From the NCBI RefSeq assembly GCF_029285175.1, contig NZ_JABEDH010000001.1:1302001-1366000 (forward strand): a stretch of DNA of 64,000 nt. Direction: 5' to 3'. How positions within the stretch are numbered: position 1 is the stretch's first letter; each line of letters opens with the position of its first letter. The position numbers and the translations under genes are program-made. The stretch comes from Sulfitobacter sp. M05 (GTDB lineage: Bacteria; Pseudomonadota; Alphaproteobacteria; Rhodobacterales; Rhodobacteraceae). Of this stretch, positions 8,961-18,426 are shown in pieces. Below the pieces are notes generated by a model. That model saw only the letters and a program-made list of their open reading frames with translations, was not told the DNA's origin and made no database searches.

Positions 8961-10837
8961 TGTCAAAACCAACCGACAACCCCGCAGATGCGTTCAAAAA
9001 GGCGTTGGCCGAAGCCTCCAAGGTTATGGCCAATGATCCCGAGTTGAACGTCACCTATTCGGTCGACCCTTCCGGCCTGACCGGCGAAACCATGCGCCTG
9101 CCGCAGGTGTCCCGCCGCATGACCCGCGAAGAAGTGTTGCTGGCACGGGGCACGGCGGATGCGCTGGCCTTGAACCGGCGCTATCACAACGGCCAGACTC
9201 ATGCGAAATATGCCCCGCAAGGCGATATGGCGCGGGACCTTTACGAGGCGATGGAAACCGCCCGTTGCGAGGCCATGGGTGCCCGCGACATGCCCGGCAC
9301 CGCTGGCAACATTGATGTCAAAATCAAACACGAGGCCCTGCGCAAAGGCTATGATCAAGCCAAACAGGCCAGCGATGTGCCCTTGGCCACAGCTGCCGGA
9401 TACCTTGTGCGCCATCTGGCCACGGGACGCGACCTGCCTGCCGGGGCGGAAAACGCCATGGAATTGTGGCGCGGCTTCATCGAAGAGCAGGCCGGCGGCA
9501 CGCTTGAGAACCTGAACGACATTCTGGAAGATCAATCGGAATTCGCCAAATTCGCCCGCAAGATGATCAGTGATCTGGGCTATGCCGATCAGCTGGGCGA
9601 TGACCCTGACATGCTGGACGAGGACAACGAGGACGAGGCCGAAGAAGGCGCAGAAGAGGAACAGGATCCCGACAGCAGCGGTCAGGATGATCAGGACGAC
9701 GAAGAGGCGGAAGGCAGCGCCGAGCAGTCGCAGGAAGAGCAGCAAGACAGTTCCGAGGCGCAGGTCTCGATGGACGACATGGCCGATCAGGAATTGGGTG
9801 AAGAAGCCGAAATGCCCGAGGGCGACGCCCCGATGGAGCCCCCCGCCCCGCAACCGGTTTCCGACGCCGACCCGAATTATCTGGTCTATCTCGACACCCA
9901 TGACGAGGTGATCGGGGCCGAAGATCTTGCCGATGCGGTAGAGCTGGAACGCCTGCGCGCCTATCTGGATCAACAGCTTGAGCCATTAAAAGGAGCGGTT
10001 TCGCGCCTTGCCAACAAGCTGCAACGGCGTTTGCAGGCACAGCAGAACCGCTCTTGGGAGTTCGATCTGGAGGAAGGCACGCTGGATGCCGGACGACTTG
10101 CCCGCGTTGTGGCAAACCCAACCACGCCGCTGTCGTTCAAACAGGAAAAAGACACTGAATTCCGCGATACCTGTGTGACGTTGCTACTGGACAACTCTGG
10201 CTCCATGCGGGGGCGTCCGATCTCGATTGCGGCGATCTGTGCCGATGTTCTGGCGCGCACCTTAGAACGCTGCAACGTCAAGGTGGAAATCCTTGGCTTT
10301 ACCACCCGTGCGTGGAAAGGTGGCCAAGCCCGCGAGGCATGGCTAAACGATGGCCGCCCCGTGCAGCCCGGTCGTTTGAACGACCTGCGCCACATCATCT
10401 ATAAATCTGCCGATGCCCCCTGGCGACGGACCCGTGACAATCTGGGCCTGATGATGAAAGAGGGTCTGCTTAAGGAAAACATCGACGGAGAGGCATTGGA
10501 ATGGGCGCACCGCCGGATGATGGCGCGCCACGAGGCCCGCAAAATCCTGATGGTGATTTCGGACGGGGCACCAGTGGATGATTCCACCCTGTCGGTGAAC
10601 CCGGCGAATTATCTGGAAAAACACCTGCGCGATGTGATTGCCATGGTTGAGAAACGCAAGGCGGTTGAATTGCTGGCGATTGGCATCGGACATGATGTGA
10701 CGCGGTATTATGATCGCGCGGTGACGATCACCGATGTGGACCAGTTGGCCGGTGCAATGACAGAGCAACTGGCGGCGTTGTTTGACAGTGATCCGCGGGC
10801 ACGTGCGCGCGTTATGGGTATGCGTCGCGCCGGTTGA
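8960..10837 (+). CDS. cobT: Cobaltochelatase subunit CobT
   Basis: CobT is the VWA-domain partner of CobS in aerobic cobalt insertion for vitamin B12 synthesis. The 625-residue protein has a helical N-terminal domain, a very acidic linker (about residues 215-300, runs of Asp, Glu and Ser), and a C-terminal von Willebrand A domain with the metal-ion (MIDAS) motif D-N-S-G-S-M at about 411. The start at 8960 overlaps the preceding stop (TGATG); the open frame from 8933 lies inside the GIY-YIG gene and is not used. cobN is not in the window. Confidence 0.95.
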   Translation: MSKPTDNPADAFKKALAEASKVMANDPELNVTYSVDPSGLTGETMRLPQVSRRMTREEVLLARGTADALALNRRYHNGQTHAKYAPQGDMARDLYEAMETARCEAMGARDMPGTAGNIDVKIKHEALRKGYDQAKQASDVPLATAAGYLVRHLATGRDLPAGAENAMELWRGFIEEQAGGTLENLNDILEDQSEFAKFARKMISDLGYADQLGDDPDMLDEDNEDEAEEGAEEEQDPDSSGQDDQDDEEAEGSAEQSQEEQQDSSEAQVSMDDMADQELGEEAEMPEGDAPMEPPAPQPVSDADPNYLVYLDTHDEVIGAEDLADAVELERLRAYLDQQLEPLKGAVSRLANKLQRRLQAQQNRSWEFDLEEGTLDAGRLARVVANPTTPLSFKQEKDTEFRDTCVTLLLDNSGSMRGRPISIAAICADVLARTLERCNVKVEILGFTTRAWKGGQAREAWLNDGRPVQPGRLNDLRHIIYKSADAPWRRTRDNLGLMMKEGLLKENIDGEALEWAHRRMMARHEARKILMVISDGAPVDDSTLSVNPANYLEKHLRDVIAMVEKRKAVELLAIGIGHDVTRYYDRAVTITDVDQLAGAMTEQLAALFDSDPRARARVMGMRRAG

Positions 10838-10879
10838 TCCCGTGGGATTGAGTTTAAAAGCAAGATGAAGGGGGGACGG

Positions 10880-12670
10880 ATGTTCCAGAGTTTCGAGGTA
10901 ACTGCGAGGCCGGAACAGGGGCCGCCCCGTTTGCTGGCGCTGCGCGCTGAACTGGATGTTGAGGGGCTGGACGGTTTTTTGGTGCCCCGCGCTGATGCCC
11001 ATCAGGGAGAATATGTCGCCGCCCATGATGACCGGCTTGCATGGCTGACAGGGTTCACCGGATCTGCCGGTTTTTGCTGTGCTTTGCGCGATGTGGCCGG
11101 CGTGTTCATCGACGGGCGCTATCGCACACAGGTCAAGGCGCAGGTGGCGGCGGAGTATACCCCCGTACCATGGCCTGAAGTATCCTTGGCTGATTGGTTG
11201 AAGGACCGTTTGCCGCATGGGGGCACCATCGGGTTTGATGCCTGGTTGCATACGCCGGACCAGATTGCCCAGACCAAAGACACCCTGAAGGGGACGGGCA
11301 TTGCCTTGCGCGCCTGTAGCAACCTTGTCGATCGCATTTGGCAGGATCAGCCGGCACCGCCAATGTTTCCGGCCAAGGTCCATCCGGTTGAATTTGCCGG
11401 TGAACCCCATACGGACAAGCGGGAACGGCTGGCACAGACGCTAAAAAGTGCCGGACAAAAGGCTGCCGTAATCACCCTGCCCGACAGTCACAACTGGCTG
11501 TTGAACATTCGCGGTGCCGACATCCCGCGCAATCCGGTGGCACATGGGTTTGCGATATTGCACGACGATGCCAGCATTGACTTGTTCATGGCAGCAAGCA
11601 AGCTGGAGGGCTTGCAGGATCATCTGGGGCCACAGGTCCGTTGCCATGCGCCGGAGGTGTTTATTGACAGGTTGGCCACGCTGGACGGGCCGGTGCGGCT
11701 GGACAAGCACTCCGTGCCGGTGCGTGTTGCCGACAGTTTGGGCGAAGCTGCAGTATGGGGGCCAGATCCCTGCGCCTTGCCTAAAGCCTGCAAGAACGAT
11801 GCAGAAATACAAGGATCGGCGCGGGCCCATTTGCGCGACGGGGCGGCCCTGTGCGAATTGCTGGCCTGGCTTGACGCCCAGCCCACGGGCAGTGTCACGG
11901 AAACGCAGGTAGTGCGCCAGCTGGAAGCGGCGCGGCGCAAAGACAACGCCTTGCAGGACATCAGTTTCGAAACCATCGCAGGCACTGGCCCAAATGGGGC
12001 AATCATGCACTATCGCGTGACCGAAGAAACCGATGCGACATTAGAAGATGGTCAGTTGATTGTGCTGGATTCAGGTGGCCAGTACCTTGACGGGACCACC
12101 GACATTACCCGGACCGTGGCCATAGGTACGCCCCCTGCCGAGGCCTGCGCTGCCTTTACCCGGGTGCTGGCCGGGATGATCGCGATGAGCCGTCTGCGCT
12201 GGCCCGTGGGGCTTGCCGGCTGTCATATCGAAGCCATCGGGCGTATGCCGCTCTGGCTTGCCGGGCAGGATTTTGATCATGGTCTGGGCCATGGTGTGGG
12301 TGCCTATCTAAGTGTTCACGAAGGACCGCAACGGCTGAGCCGTGTCAGCCAGTTGCCCCTGCAGTCGGGGATGATCCTGAGTAACGAACCGGGGTATTAC
12401 CGCGAAGGGGCCTTTGGCATCCGCATTGAAAACCTGCTGGTGGTGCGTCCAGCCCCTGCGCTTGCGGGCGGCGATGACCACCGCGCGATGCTGCATTGGG
12501 AGACCCTGTCGTTTGCGCCCATTGACCGGCGGCTGATTGATCTGTCCCTGCTGGATGCCGACGCGCGGGACTGGTTGAACAGCTATCATGCGCAGGTGGC
12601 TGAAAAAATCGGACCACGGGTATCACCTGTTACAAAACTATGGTTGGATGCGGCAACTGCACCACTTTGA
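10880..12670 (+). CDS. pepP: Aminopeptidase P family metallopeptidase (Xaa-Pro aminopeptidase)
   Basis: This 596-residue protein has the three-domain layout of the long aminopeptidase P group: two creatinase-like N-terminal domains and a C-terminal pita-bread catalytic domain. Metal ligands are visible as the two Asp of V-L-D-S-G-G-Q-Y...T-T-D-I-T-R-T, the His of G-L-G-H-G-V-G, and the Glu of S-N-E-P-G-Y-Y and R-I-E-N. It should remove N-terminal residues before proline in the cytoplasm. The ATG at 10880 is preferred because the purine run AAGGGGGG (10868-10875) is well placed; the alternative ATG at 10865 overlaps that site. Confidence 0.9.
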   Translation: MFQSFEVTARPEQGPPRLLALRAELDVEGLDGFLVPRADAHQGEYVAAHDDRLAWLTGFTGSAGFCCALRDVAGVFIDGRYRTQVKAQVAAEYTPVPWPEVSLADWLKDRLPHGGTIGFDAWLHTPDQIAQTKDTLKGTGIALRACSNLVDRIWQDQPAPPMFPAKVHPVEFAGEPHTDKRERLAQTLKSAGQKAAVITLPDSHNWLLNIRGADIPRNPVAHGFAILHDDASIDLFMAASKLEGLQDHLGPQVRCHAPEVFIDRLATLDGPVRLDKHSVPVRVADSLGEAAVWGPDPCALPKACKNDAEIQGSARAHLRDGAALCELLAWLDAQPTGSVTETQVVRQLEAARRKDNALQDISFETIAGTGPNGAIMHYRVTEETDATLEDGQLIVLDSGGQYLDGTTDITRTVAIGTPPAEACAAFTRVLAGMIAMSRLRWPVGLAGCHIEAIGRMPLWLAGQDFDHGLGHGVGAYLSVHEGPQRLSRVSQLPLQSGMILSNEPGYYREGAFGIRIENLLVVRPAPALAGGDDHRAMLHWETLSFAPIDRRLIDLSLLDADARDWLNSYHAQVAEKIGPRVSPVTKLWLDAATAPL

Positions 12671-12700
12671 CGTGCGCCACGATAGTTTGAGGGGAAACGA

Positions 12701-13045
12701 ATGAGCAATGAAATCAAGATTACCAAGGCATCCGGGTCTTGGACAGTGCGCGCTGGCGGTGCGGTTCTGGGGGAAACCGACGCGGCGCTTGCGCTGACCG
12801 AAGGCGACCGCGCACCGGTGATCTATTTTCCCCGCGATGACATTGCCCTGGCCTTTCTGGACAGCAGCGACAAGACAAGCCACTGCCCACATAAGGGCGA
12901 CGCCAGCTATTACTCTGTTGTCACCAAAAGCCGGACGTTGAAGGATGCCGTCTGGTCTTATGAAGATCCGCTGGATTCAATGGCGGAAATCAAAGGCTAT
13001 CTGGCGTTCTACGACATGGATGAAATCGCCGTAGAGCAACTTTAA
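12701..13045 (+). CDS. DUF427 domain-containing protein
   Basis: The 114-residue product matches the small all-beta DUF427 family: V-I-Y-F-P-R-D-D-I near residue 45, C-P-H-K-G-D-A-S-Y-Y near residue 65, and Y-L-A-F-Y near the end. The function of the family is not established. It lies 30 bp after pepP and may be co-transcribed. Its 3' end faces the RTX gene, and a strong hairpin separates the two. Confidence 0.88.
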   Translation: MSNEIKITKASGSWTVRAGGAVLGETDAALALTEGDRAPVIYFPRDDIALAFLDSSDKTSHCPHKGDASYYSVVTKSRTLKDAVWSYEDPLDSMAEIKGYLAFYDMDEIAVEQL

Positions 13046-13055
13046 CGCTGGTGAA

Positions 13056-13092
13056 ACTGCGCCCGGATGGATCAGCCTATCCGGTGCGCAGT
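13056..13092. terminator. Hairpin between convergent genes
   Basis: ACTGCGC-CCGGAT (13056-13068) pairs with ATCCGG-T-GCGCAGT (13079-13092): 13 bp with one bulged base, 10-nt loop. It sits between the convergent DUF427 and RTX genes and could terminate both. T-runs are absent on both sides. Confidence 0.5.
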
Positions 13093-13097
13093 GATCC

Positions 13098-14912
13098 CTA
13101 AGCAGCGACCGCAGTCGGGCCAACAACAGACGGCAATTCAAATGAATTGCCAAACCACGGCTGCGTCAGCTCAAGCCCCTCTGTCGGGGTGCCAATCAAC
13201 AGCGCAACCACATTACCGCGATACAGCACTTCCGCGCTTGTCCCGTCCAGCGTCGAGCGCACCAAGAGGTTTTCACCGTCGGATATAACCGCATTCTCGC
13301 CGTCCACGCCGACCAGCATCAGAACATCCTCGGCGGGATCAAAATCGGTAACGATCACCGTGTCCTGATCAATTTGTCCTGTGCCCAGAGCGCGGATCAA
13401 ATCAGCCCCTGCGCCACCGTTGACCAGATCGCCATCATTGGCTGTGATGGTGTCGTTGCCGGTGCCGCCGTTCAACGTGTCGGCCGCCCCATCATCAAGC
13501 CCAGCATAGTCCGTTGATAAAGTCAGCTCCTGAAATCCTATGATCTGGTCGTCACCGTCATTACCATTGATCAGATCGGCGCCTGTGCCGGCAAGAATCA
13601 CATCATCCGCAGCGCCCCCATTTACGCTGTCGTCACCGGCCCCGCCGCGCAGCGCATCATTGCCGCGACCGCCATTGATGAAATCATCACCGGCATCGCC
13701 ATTTATGACGTCATTGTCGTCGCCCCCGTCCATCACATCATCGCCGCTCATTCCCCAAAGTGTATCTGCGCCGGTTTCGCCGCCAAGGGCATCATCCCCT
13801 GCCCCCCCGATCAGGAAATCATCACCGCTGCCGCCGCTGAGCGTGTCATCAGCCCCGCCCCCCCGCATTTCATCGTCTCCTGCATCGCCGCGCATGTCAT
13901 CTGCCGCGCCGGATCCGGTAAGTGTGTCATCCCCTGACGTCCCTTGAAGTGGCGCAGGCAGCGGGGCCTCTGCGACATTGCCAAGCCAGGACAGATCGGC
14001 CGCCAGCACCACCGCATCCGTATCGCGCAGCACCGCAACCAATCGCCCGTCCAGCGATACATTACTGTCTTCACCATTGGCCGCCTGAGCCACCGAAATC
14101 CGGTCGCTGCCGGCCTCAATCGACAATTCGGAGCCGGCGCTGACCGCCAAGAGCAGCATATCCTCAGCCGGGTCGAAATCGGTGACGGTGATCCCACCGC
14201 CCTCTCGCTGGTCAAAACCGATGGTGCGGAACAAATCCTCACCTGTTCCACCGGAAACGGTATCGCCGTCATTGCCGGTAATGGTGTCATCACCGCTGCC
14301 GCCGTTCAACTCGTCTGGCAACAGATCATCCTCACCCGCGGCAAACCCCTCTGCCACCGGCAAGCGGAAGCCGGTAATCAGATCATCGCCGGACCCGCCA
14401 AAGACCGTGTCCGCCCCATTTCCCGTCTCGATCAGGTCATCCCCCAAATTGCCGATCAGCGCGTCATCGCCCGCCCCGCCCAGCAACACATCATCCCCCT
14501 TGCCACCACGCAGCACGTCGTCCCCATCGTCACCGCGCATAATGTCATCGCCAAAACTGCCATTCAGCCGGTCATCGCCATCCCGCCCCCAAAGCGTATC
14601 CGCACCGGTGCGCCCCAACAGCAGGTCGTCACCCTGACCACCAATCACAAGGTCATCCCCGCCGCCGCCAATCAAGGTATCTGTACCGGCGGACCCGTGC
14701 AGCGCGTCGTTACCGTCCAGCCCGCTGATCAGATCGTTCCCGCCTGTGCCGACCATGAAATCATTCCCTGTGCTGCCTTCAACCGGATCAGGGTTCGATT
14801 GTGGCGGCGTCACCACGGAGGCGTCATTGTCATTGTCCTCTTCTTCATCCGTCCCAACAAAAGACGCAAAAAGTCCAAGACCGATCATTGGCAATAGAAT
14901 ATAGGCGAGCAT
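13098..14912 (-). CDS. Membrane-anchored RTX calcium-binding protein, internally duplicated
   Basis: The 604-residue product starts with one hydrophobic segment (about residues 1-20), then an acidic linker, then two long arrays of G-G-x-G-x-D nonapeptides (roughly 13 and 15 units). Each array is followed by a similar non-repetitive module beginning V-T-D-F-D-P-A-E-D, so the protein is an internal tandem duplication. RTX repeats fold into Ca2+-binding parallel beta rolls outside the cell. No secretion ABC transporter is nearby. The N-terminal segment suggests membrane anchoring rather than free type I secretion. The function could be surface or matrix related; this is an inference. Confidence 0.85.
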   Translation of the reverse strand: MLAYILLPMIGLGLFASFVGTDEEEDNDNDASVVTPPQSNPDPVEGSTGNDFMVGTGGNDLISGLDGNDALHGSAGTDTLIGGGGDDLVIGGQGDDLLLGRTGADTLWGRDGDDRLNGSFGDDIMRGDDGDDVLRGGKGDDVLLGGAGDDALIGNLGDDLIETGNGADTVFGGSGDDLITGFRLPVAEGFAAGEDDLLPDELNGGSGDDTITGNDGDTVSGGTGEDLFRTIGFDQREGGGITVTDFDPAEDMLLLAVSAGSELSIEAGSDRISVAQAANGEDSNVSLDGRLVAVLRDTDAVVLAADLSWLGNVAEAPLPAPLQGTSGDDTLTGSGAADDMRGDAGDDEMRGGGADDTLSGGSGDDFLIGGAGDDALGGETGADTLWGMSGDDVMDGGDDNDVINGDAGDDFINGGRGNDALRGGAGDDSVNGGAADDVILAGTGADLINGNDGDDQIIGFQELTLSTDYAGLDDGAADTLNGGTGNDTITANDGDLVNGGAGADLIRALGTGQIDQDTVIVTDFDPAEDVLMLVGVDGENAVISDGENLLVRSTLDGTSAEVLYRGNVVALLIGTPTEGLELTQPWFGNSFELPSVVGPTAVAA

Positions 14913-15035
14913 GGCAGCGCGGCTCCCGAAATTGAATTAACGAAAAACAGCCCGCCAAAACACGGAGGCTGCACAGCCAGCCAAACCCGAGGGCGGCGGC
15001 ATGCTGCACAATGCTCTGAAATACTTAACTATAAA

Positions 15036-16715
15036 TTAAGAATGTTCTTCAGCTGCTGTCGCCGCCAAAGCGCGGTTGTAAGCCTTCAGCGCATCCACAT
15101 GAAAGACCGCCCCCAACAGCTGTGGCGGGGCGTTCACAGACAGGGTCACCACCGGAATGAACCGCGCACCGCTGGTTTCAAACATCGGCATCGCCGCCTC
15201 TAGGGTCGCGGCCCCATCAATATAGGTGCCCGCATCGATCAACGCCCAGCATTCCGCCTCGTCTGCGGCCTTGGGGTCATCTGGCCGGCGCATGATCCGC
15301 GCCACCATGAACATCGCCAGCAGATAGGCCTGCGGTCCAGCGGCAAGGTGGATGCCGCGCCGTTCGATCTGGGTGAGGAAGAAACTACGGTCCACAATAC
15401 GGCTTGCCAGTGCTGTGGACATGCTGACTGCCACCATCACAGCCAATCCAGTTTGCCAATCCCCGGTCATTTCAAACACAATCAGTGTGGTCGAAATCGG
15501 TGCCCCCAGCACGGCGGCAGCCACCGCCCCCATACCCGCCAGCGCATATAGCGACGAAGAGCCCGAGACATCGGGAAACACACCGGTTGCGATCAGTCCA
15601 AACCCCAGTCCCGTCAACGCGCCGATCATCAGAGAGGGCGAAAACACCCCGCCTCCCATACGCCCGCCCAAAGTGATGGCCACCGCCGTCACCTTGAGAA
15701 TGGCAAAGACGATCACCTCGTGCAGCATCAACTCTCCGGTCAGGGCCAGAGACATGGTTTCATACCCGACCCCGATGATATGCGGGAACCACAGGGCAAG
15801 CACGCCCAGCATTGCCCCTGCCACGGTCGGACGCAGCCACCGCGGCCAGCCGGTACGGGTTTGCACCGCATTGCCCAGCTCTTCTGCCCAGAAAATACTG
15901 CGCATCAACGCCACGGCAACCAGACCACAGGTCAGGCCCAGCAGCAAAAAGGCGGGCAATTCCACATAGAATTGCAAATCTCCATAGGTCGGCAGGACAA
16001 ATTCGGTCACACCGCCGAACTCGATCCGGTTGATCACAGTGCCCGCAACAGAGGCGATGACAATCGGCGCAAAAGCATGTACCGCAAAATGCCGCAACAC
16101 CACTTCAAGCGCGAACAAAGCCCCCGCGATCGGCGCGTTGAAAGAGGCCGAAACCCCCGCCGCAACAGCACATCCCAGCAAATCCCTGCCAGTGATGCCA
16201 TCCGCATTGATCTTGTCACTGACCCAAGTCGAAATCACACCGACGATATGCACAACCGGCCCTTCGCGCCCCGATGATCCACCGGTAGAAAGGGTGATCA
16301 ATGAGGCAAAGGCCGATGCAACACCCGCTTTGGTTTCGACCCGCCCGTCGTGCATCGCAGCACCTAGAATAACATCCCCAACCGAGCGCGCCCGCGCATC
16401 ATTGGTAAAGTGGTGCAGGATCAGCCCCACCACCAAACCGCCGACCGTAGGGATCAATATGACCCAATACCATTCCAGCCCGCTGATAAATGTATGGAGT
16501 TTTTCAACTTCGTCAGTGCCATATAGCGCCGCCTGCAAGCCGTTAATGCTTTTGCGGAACAACAACGCCGCAAAGCCCGCAGCGATACCGATCAGCAGAG
16601 CAATAAACCAGAATGTGATCTTGCCCGGCCCCCGATGGCGGATCACATGCCACCCCGATTTTAGGGAGGTCGCGGCCATGCCGAGTTGCTGCGCAATAAA
16701 GGCGGGCTTGCTCAT
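15036..16715 (-). CDS. CLC family chloride channel/transporter
   Basis: This is a 559-residue polytopic membrane protein of the CLC family, which moves Cl- either passively or in exchange for H+. Visible motifs are G-R-E-G-P (gating Glu), the G-V-F-S-P loop equivalent to GxFxP, and G-A-P-I-S-T-T-L-I-V-F-E-M-T. The usual first selectivity-filter motif GSGIP is not present; the matching position reads A-R-S-V-G-D. The C-terminal ~130 residues are soluble and resemble a degenerate CBS-type domain. The start at 16715 lies 22 bp upstream (higher coordinate end) from recN's stop region, and recN is on the same strand. Confidence 0.85.
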   Translation of the reverse strand: MSKPAFIAQQLGMAATSLKSGWHVIRHRGPGKITFWFIALLIGIAAGFAALLFRKSINGLQAALYGTDEVEKLHTFISGLEWYWVILIPTVGGLVVGLILHHFTNDARARSVGDVILGAAMHDGRVETKAGVASAFASLITLSTGGSSGREGPVVHIVGVISTWVSDKINADGITGRDLLGCAVAAGVSASFNAPIAGALFALEVVLRHFAVHAFAPIVIASVAGTVINRIEFGGVTEFVLPTYGDLQFYVELPAFLLLGLTCGLVAVALMRSIFWAEELGNAVQTRTGWPRWLRPTVAGAMLGVLALWFPHIIGVGYETMSLALTGELMLHEVIVFAILKVTAVAITLGGRMGGGVFSPSLMIGALTGLGFGLIATGVFPDVSGSSSLYALAGMGAVAAAVLGAPISTTLIVFEMTGDWQTGLAVMVAVSMSTALASRIVDRSFFLTQIERRGIHLAAGPQAYLLAMFMVARIMRRPDDPKAADEAECWALIDAGTYIDGAATLEAAMPMFETSGARFIPVVTLSVNAPPQLLGAVFHVDALKAYNRALAATAAEEHS

Positions 16716-16736
16716 CTTATGCCCGCCCCTGTGCCA

Positions 16737-18386
16737 TCAGCCAGCCAGCAAAGCCTCTGCCGCCGCGCGGGCCGCATCGGTGATCGTATCACCGGCCAGC
16801 ATCCGTGCCACCTCGTCCACCCGTTCGGGCGCGGACAGTGGCACCACATTCGATGTGGTTACCCCTTTGCTCACCGCCTTTTCCACCCGCCAGTGATGTG
16901 CCCCAAGGGCCGCCACCTGCGGGCTATGGGTGACGACCAGGACCTGACCATCCTGCGCCAGCGCCGACAAACGCCGCCCGACGGCATCTGCGGTTGCCCC
17001 GCCGACACCGCGGTCGATTTCGTCAAATATCATCGTCAAACCGGTCTGGTTTCGTGTCAGGCAAACCTTCAAGGCCAGCAGGAACCGGCTTAATTCGCCG
17101 CCCGAGGCAATCTTGCCCAGTGGACCGGCAGGCGCGCCCGGATTGGTCGCCACGGTAAAGCTGACCGCGTCACGCCCGTCCGGCCCATCCGGTTCATCCG
17201 TGATCTGCGTCTCAAAGACCGCCCGTTCCATCTTCAACGGGGCCAGCTCTGCCGACACCGCCTTGTCCAGCTTGCCTGCCGCTTTGCGCCGCGCATTTGT
17301 CAGGGCGGTGGCGGCGTCATCATAGGCGGATTGCGCCGCGCGCACCGCCTGATCAAACCCCGCCTTGGCAGCCTCGCCCGCGTCCAGCGCCTCAAGCTTG
17401 CGGCGCAGGGTTGTGGCAAAACCGGCCAGTTCATCCGCCTGAACATCATGTTTGCGCGCCATGGCGCGGATCGCGAACAAGCGCTCTTCGGTTTCTTCCA
17501 GCTCCAGCGGATTGAACGACATCTGATCCATCGCCCCGGCCACACCCGACATTGCCTCGTCCAGCTCGACCATGGCACGGCCCAACGCGGCCATCGGCGC
17601 TTCCAATACCCCTTCAGCCTGGGCTGCGGCCCCATCAAGCCAGCGCATTGCGTCGCCCAAATTGCGCTCTGCCCCGCCTTGGCCCATCATCTCATAGGCA
17701 TTGATCACATCTGCGCGGATTTTTTCAGCGCCCTGCATCTTGCGACGGGCAATGTCCAATTCCTCCTCTTCACCTTCTTGCGGGCTCAACTTGTCCAGCT
17801 CGGCCACTGAATGACGCAGGAATTCTTCTTCGGCCTTGATGGCCTCGCGCTCTGCTGCGGCATCAGCTGCCGCTTTGCGCGCTGCGCCCAAAACAGTCCA
17901 CGCCTTGCGTACCTTGCTGCGCGCTGTCGCTGTGCCGGCAAAGTCATCCAGAATTGCGCGATGGCCGCGCTGGTTCAACAGACCGCGATCATCATGCTGG
18001 CCGTGTAACTCAACCAAGGTTTCCGACAGGGCCCGCAATACATCCCCCGAACACCGCCGGTCGTTGACCCAGGCCGTCTTACGTCCCTCGGCAGTGTTGA
18101 TGCGGCGCAGGATCAGCTCGTCGCCATCCGGCAACCCCGCCTCTTGCAATACGCCATGTGCCGGATGCCCCTCTGGCAAATCAAACCACGCGGTAACTTC
18201 ACCCTGCGCCGCGCCTTGGCGCACCAGATCGGCACGGCCGCGCCAGCCCAGAACAAAACCCAGCGAATCCAAAAGGATAGACTTTCCCGCGCCGGTTTCG
18301 CCGGTCAACACGTTGAGACCCGATTGAAAGCTTAACTCCAACCGGTCAATGATCAACATGTCGGAAATATCAAGTCCGCGCAGCAT
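16737..18386 (-). CDS. recN: DNA repair protein RecN
   Basis: RecN is an SMC-like ATPase that acts early in recombinational repair of double-strand breaks. The 549-residue protein has the Walker A motif G-E-T-G-A-G-K-S near residue 30, long coiled-coil-forming regions rich in Ala, Glu and Arg in the middle, and the signature/Walker B part (S-G-G-E-L-S-R, then M-I-F-D-E-I-D) near the C-terminus. It follows bamD on the same strand with a 36-bp gap holding a palindromic hairpin. Confidence 0.96.
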   Translation of the reverse strand: MLRGLDISDMLIIDRLELSFQSGLNVLTGETGAGKSILLDSLGFVLGWRGRADLVRQGAAQGEVTAWFDLPEGHPAHGVLQEAGLPDGDELILRRINTAEGRKTAWVNDRRCSGDVLRALSETLVELHGQHDDRGLLNQRGHRAILDDFAGTATARSKVRKAWTVLGAARKAAADAAAEREAIKAEEEFLRHSVAELDKLSPQEGEEEELDIARRKMQGAEKIRADVINAYEMMGQGGAERNLGDAMRWLDGAAAQAEGVLEAPMAALGRAMVELDEAMSGVAGAMDQMSFNPLELEETEERLFAIRAMARKHDVQADELAGFATTLRRKLEALDAGEAAKAGFDQAVRAAQSAYDDAATALTNARRKAAGKLDKAVSAELAPLKMERAVFETQITDEPDGPDGRDAVSFTVATNPGAPAGPLGKIASGGELSRFLLALKVCLTRNQTGLTMIFDEIDRGVGGATADAVGRRLSALAQDGQVLVVTHSPQVAALGAHHWRVEKAVSKGVTTSNVVPLSAPERVDEVARMLAGDTITDAARAAAEALLAG

Positions 18387-18397
18387 GTGCTTTTCCC

Positions 18398-18426
18398 GTA
18401 GGGTGGGTGAAACCCACCGTTCCTAC
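18398..18426. repeat. Palindromic REP-like hairpin between bamD and recN
   Basis: GGTGGGT (18402-18408) and ACCCACC (18412-18418) form a 7-bp stem with a GAA loop, enclosed by GTAG/CTAC (18398-18401 and 18423-18426). The outer arm overlaps the bamD stop codon. The GTAGGGTGGGT core resembles small dispersed palindromes I associate with several proteobacterial genomes; only one copy is seen in this window. Confidence 0.5.

Noticed and set aside
13100..14800. Non-coding tandem repeat or CRISPR-like array
   Set aside because: The short DNA repeats are the codons of the RTX nonapeptides in a 604-residue protein frame, with no spacers.
16030..16896. A plus-strand frame opposite the CLC gene
   Set aside because: Only an antisense shadow; the CLC protein has the family motifs and a coherent start.
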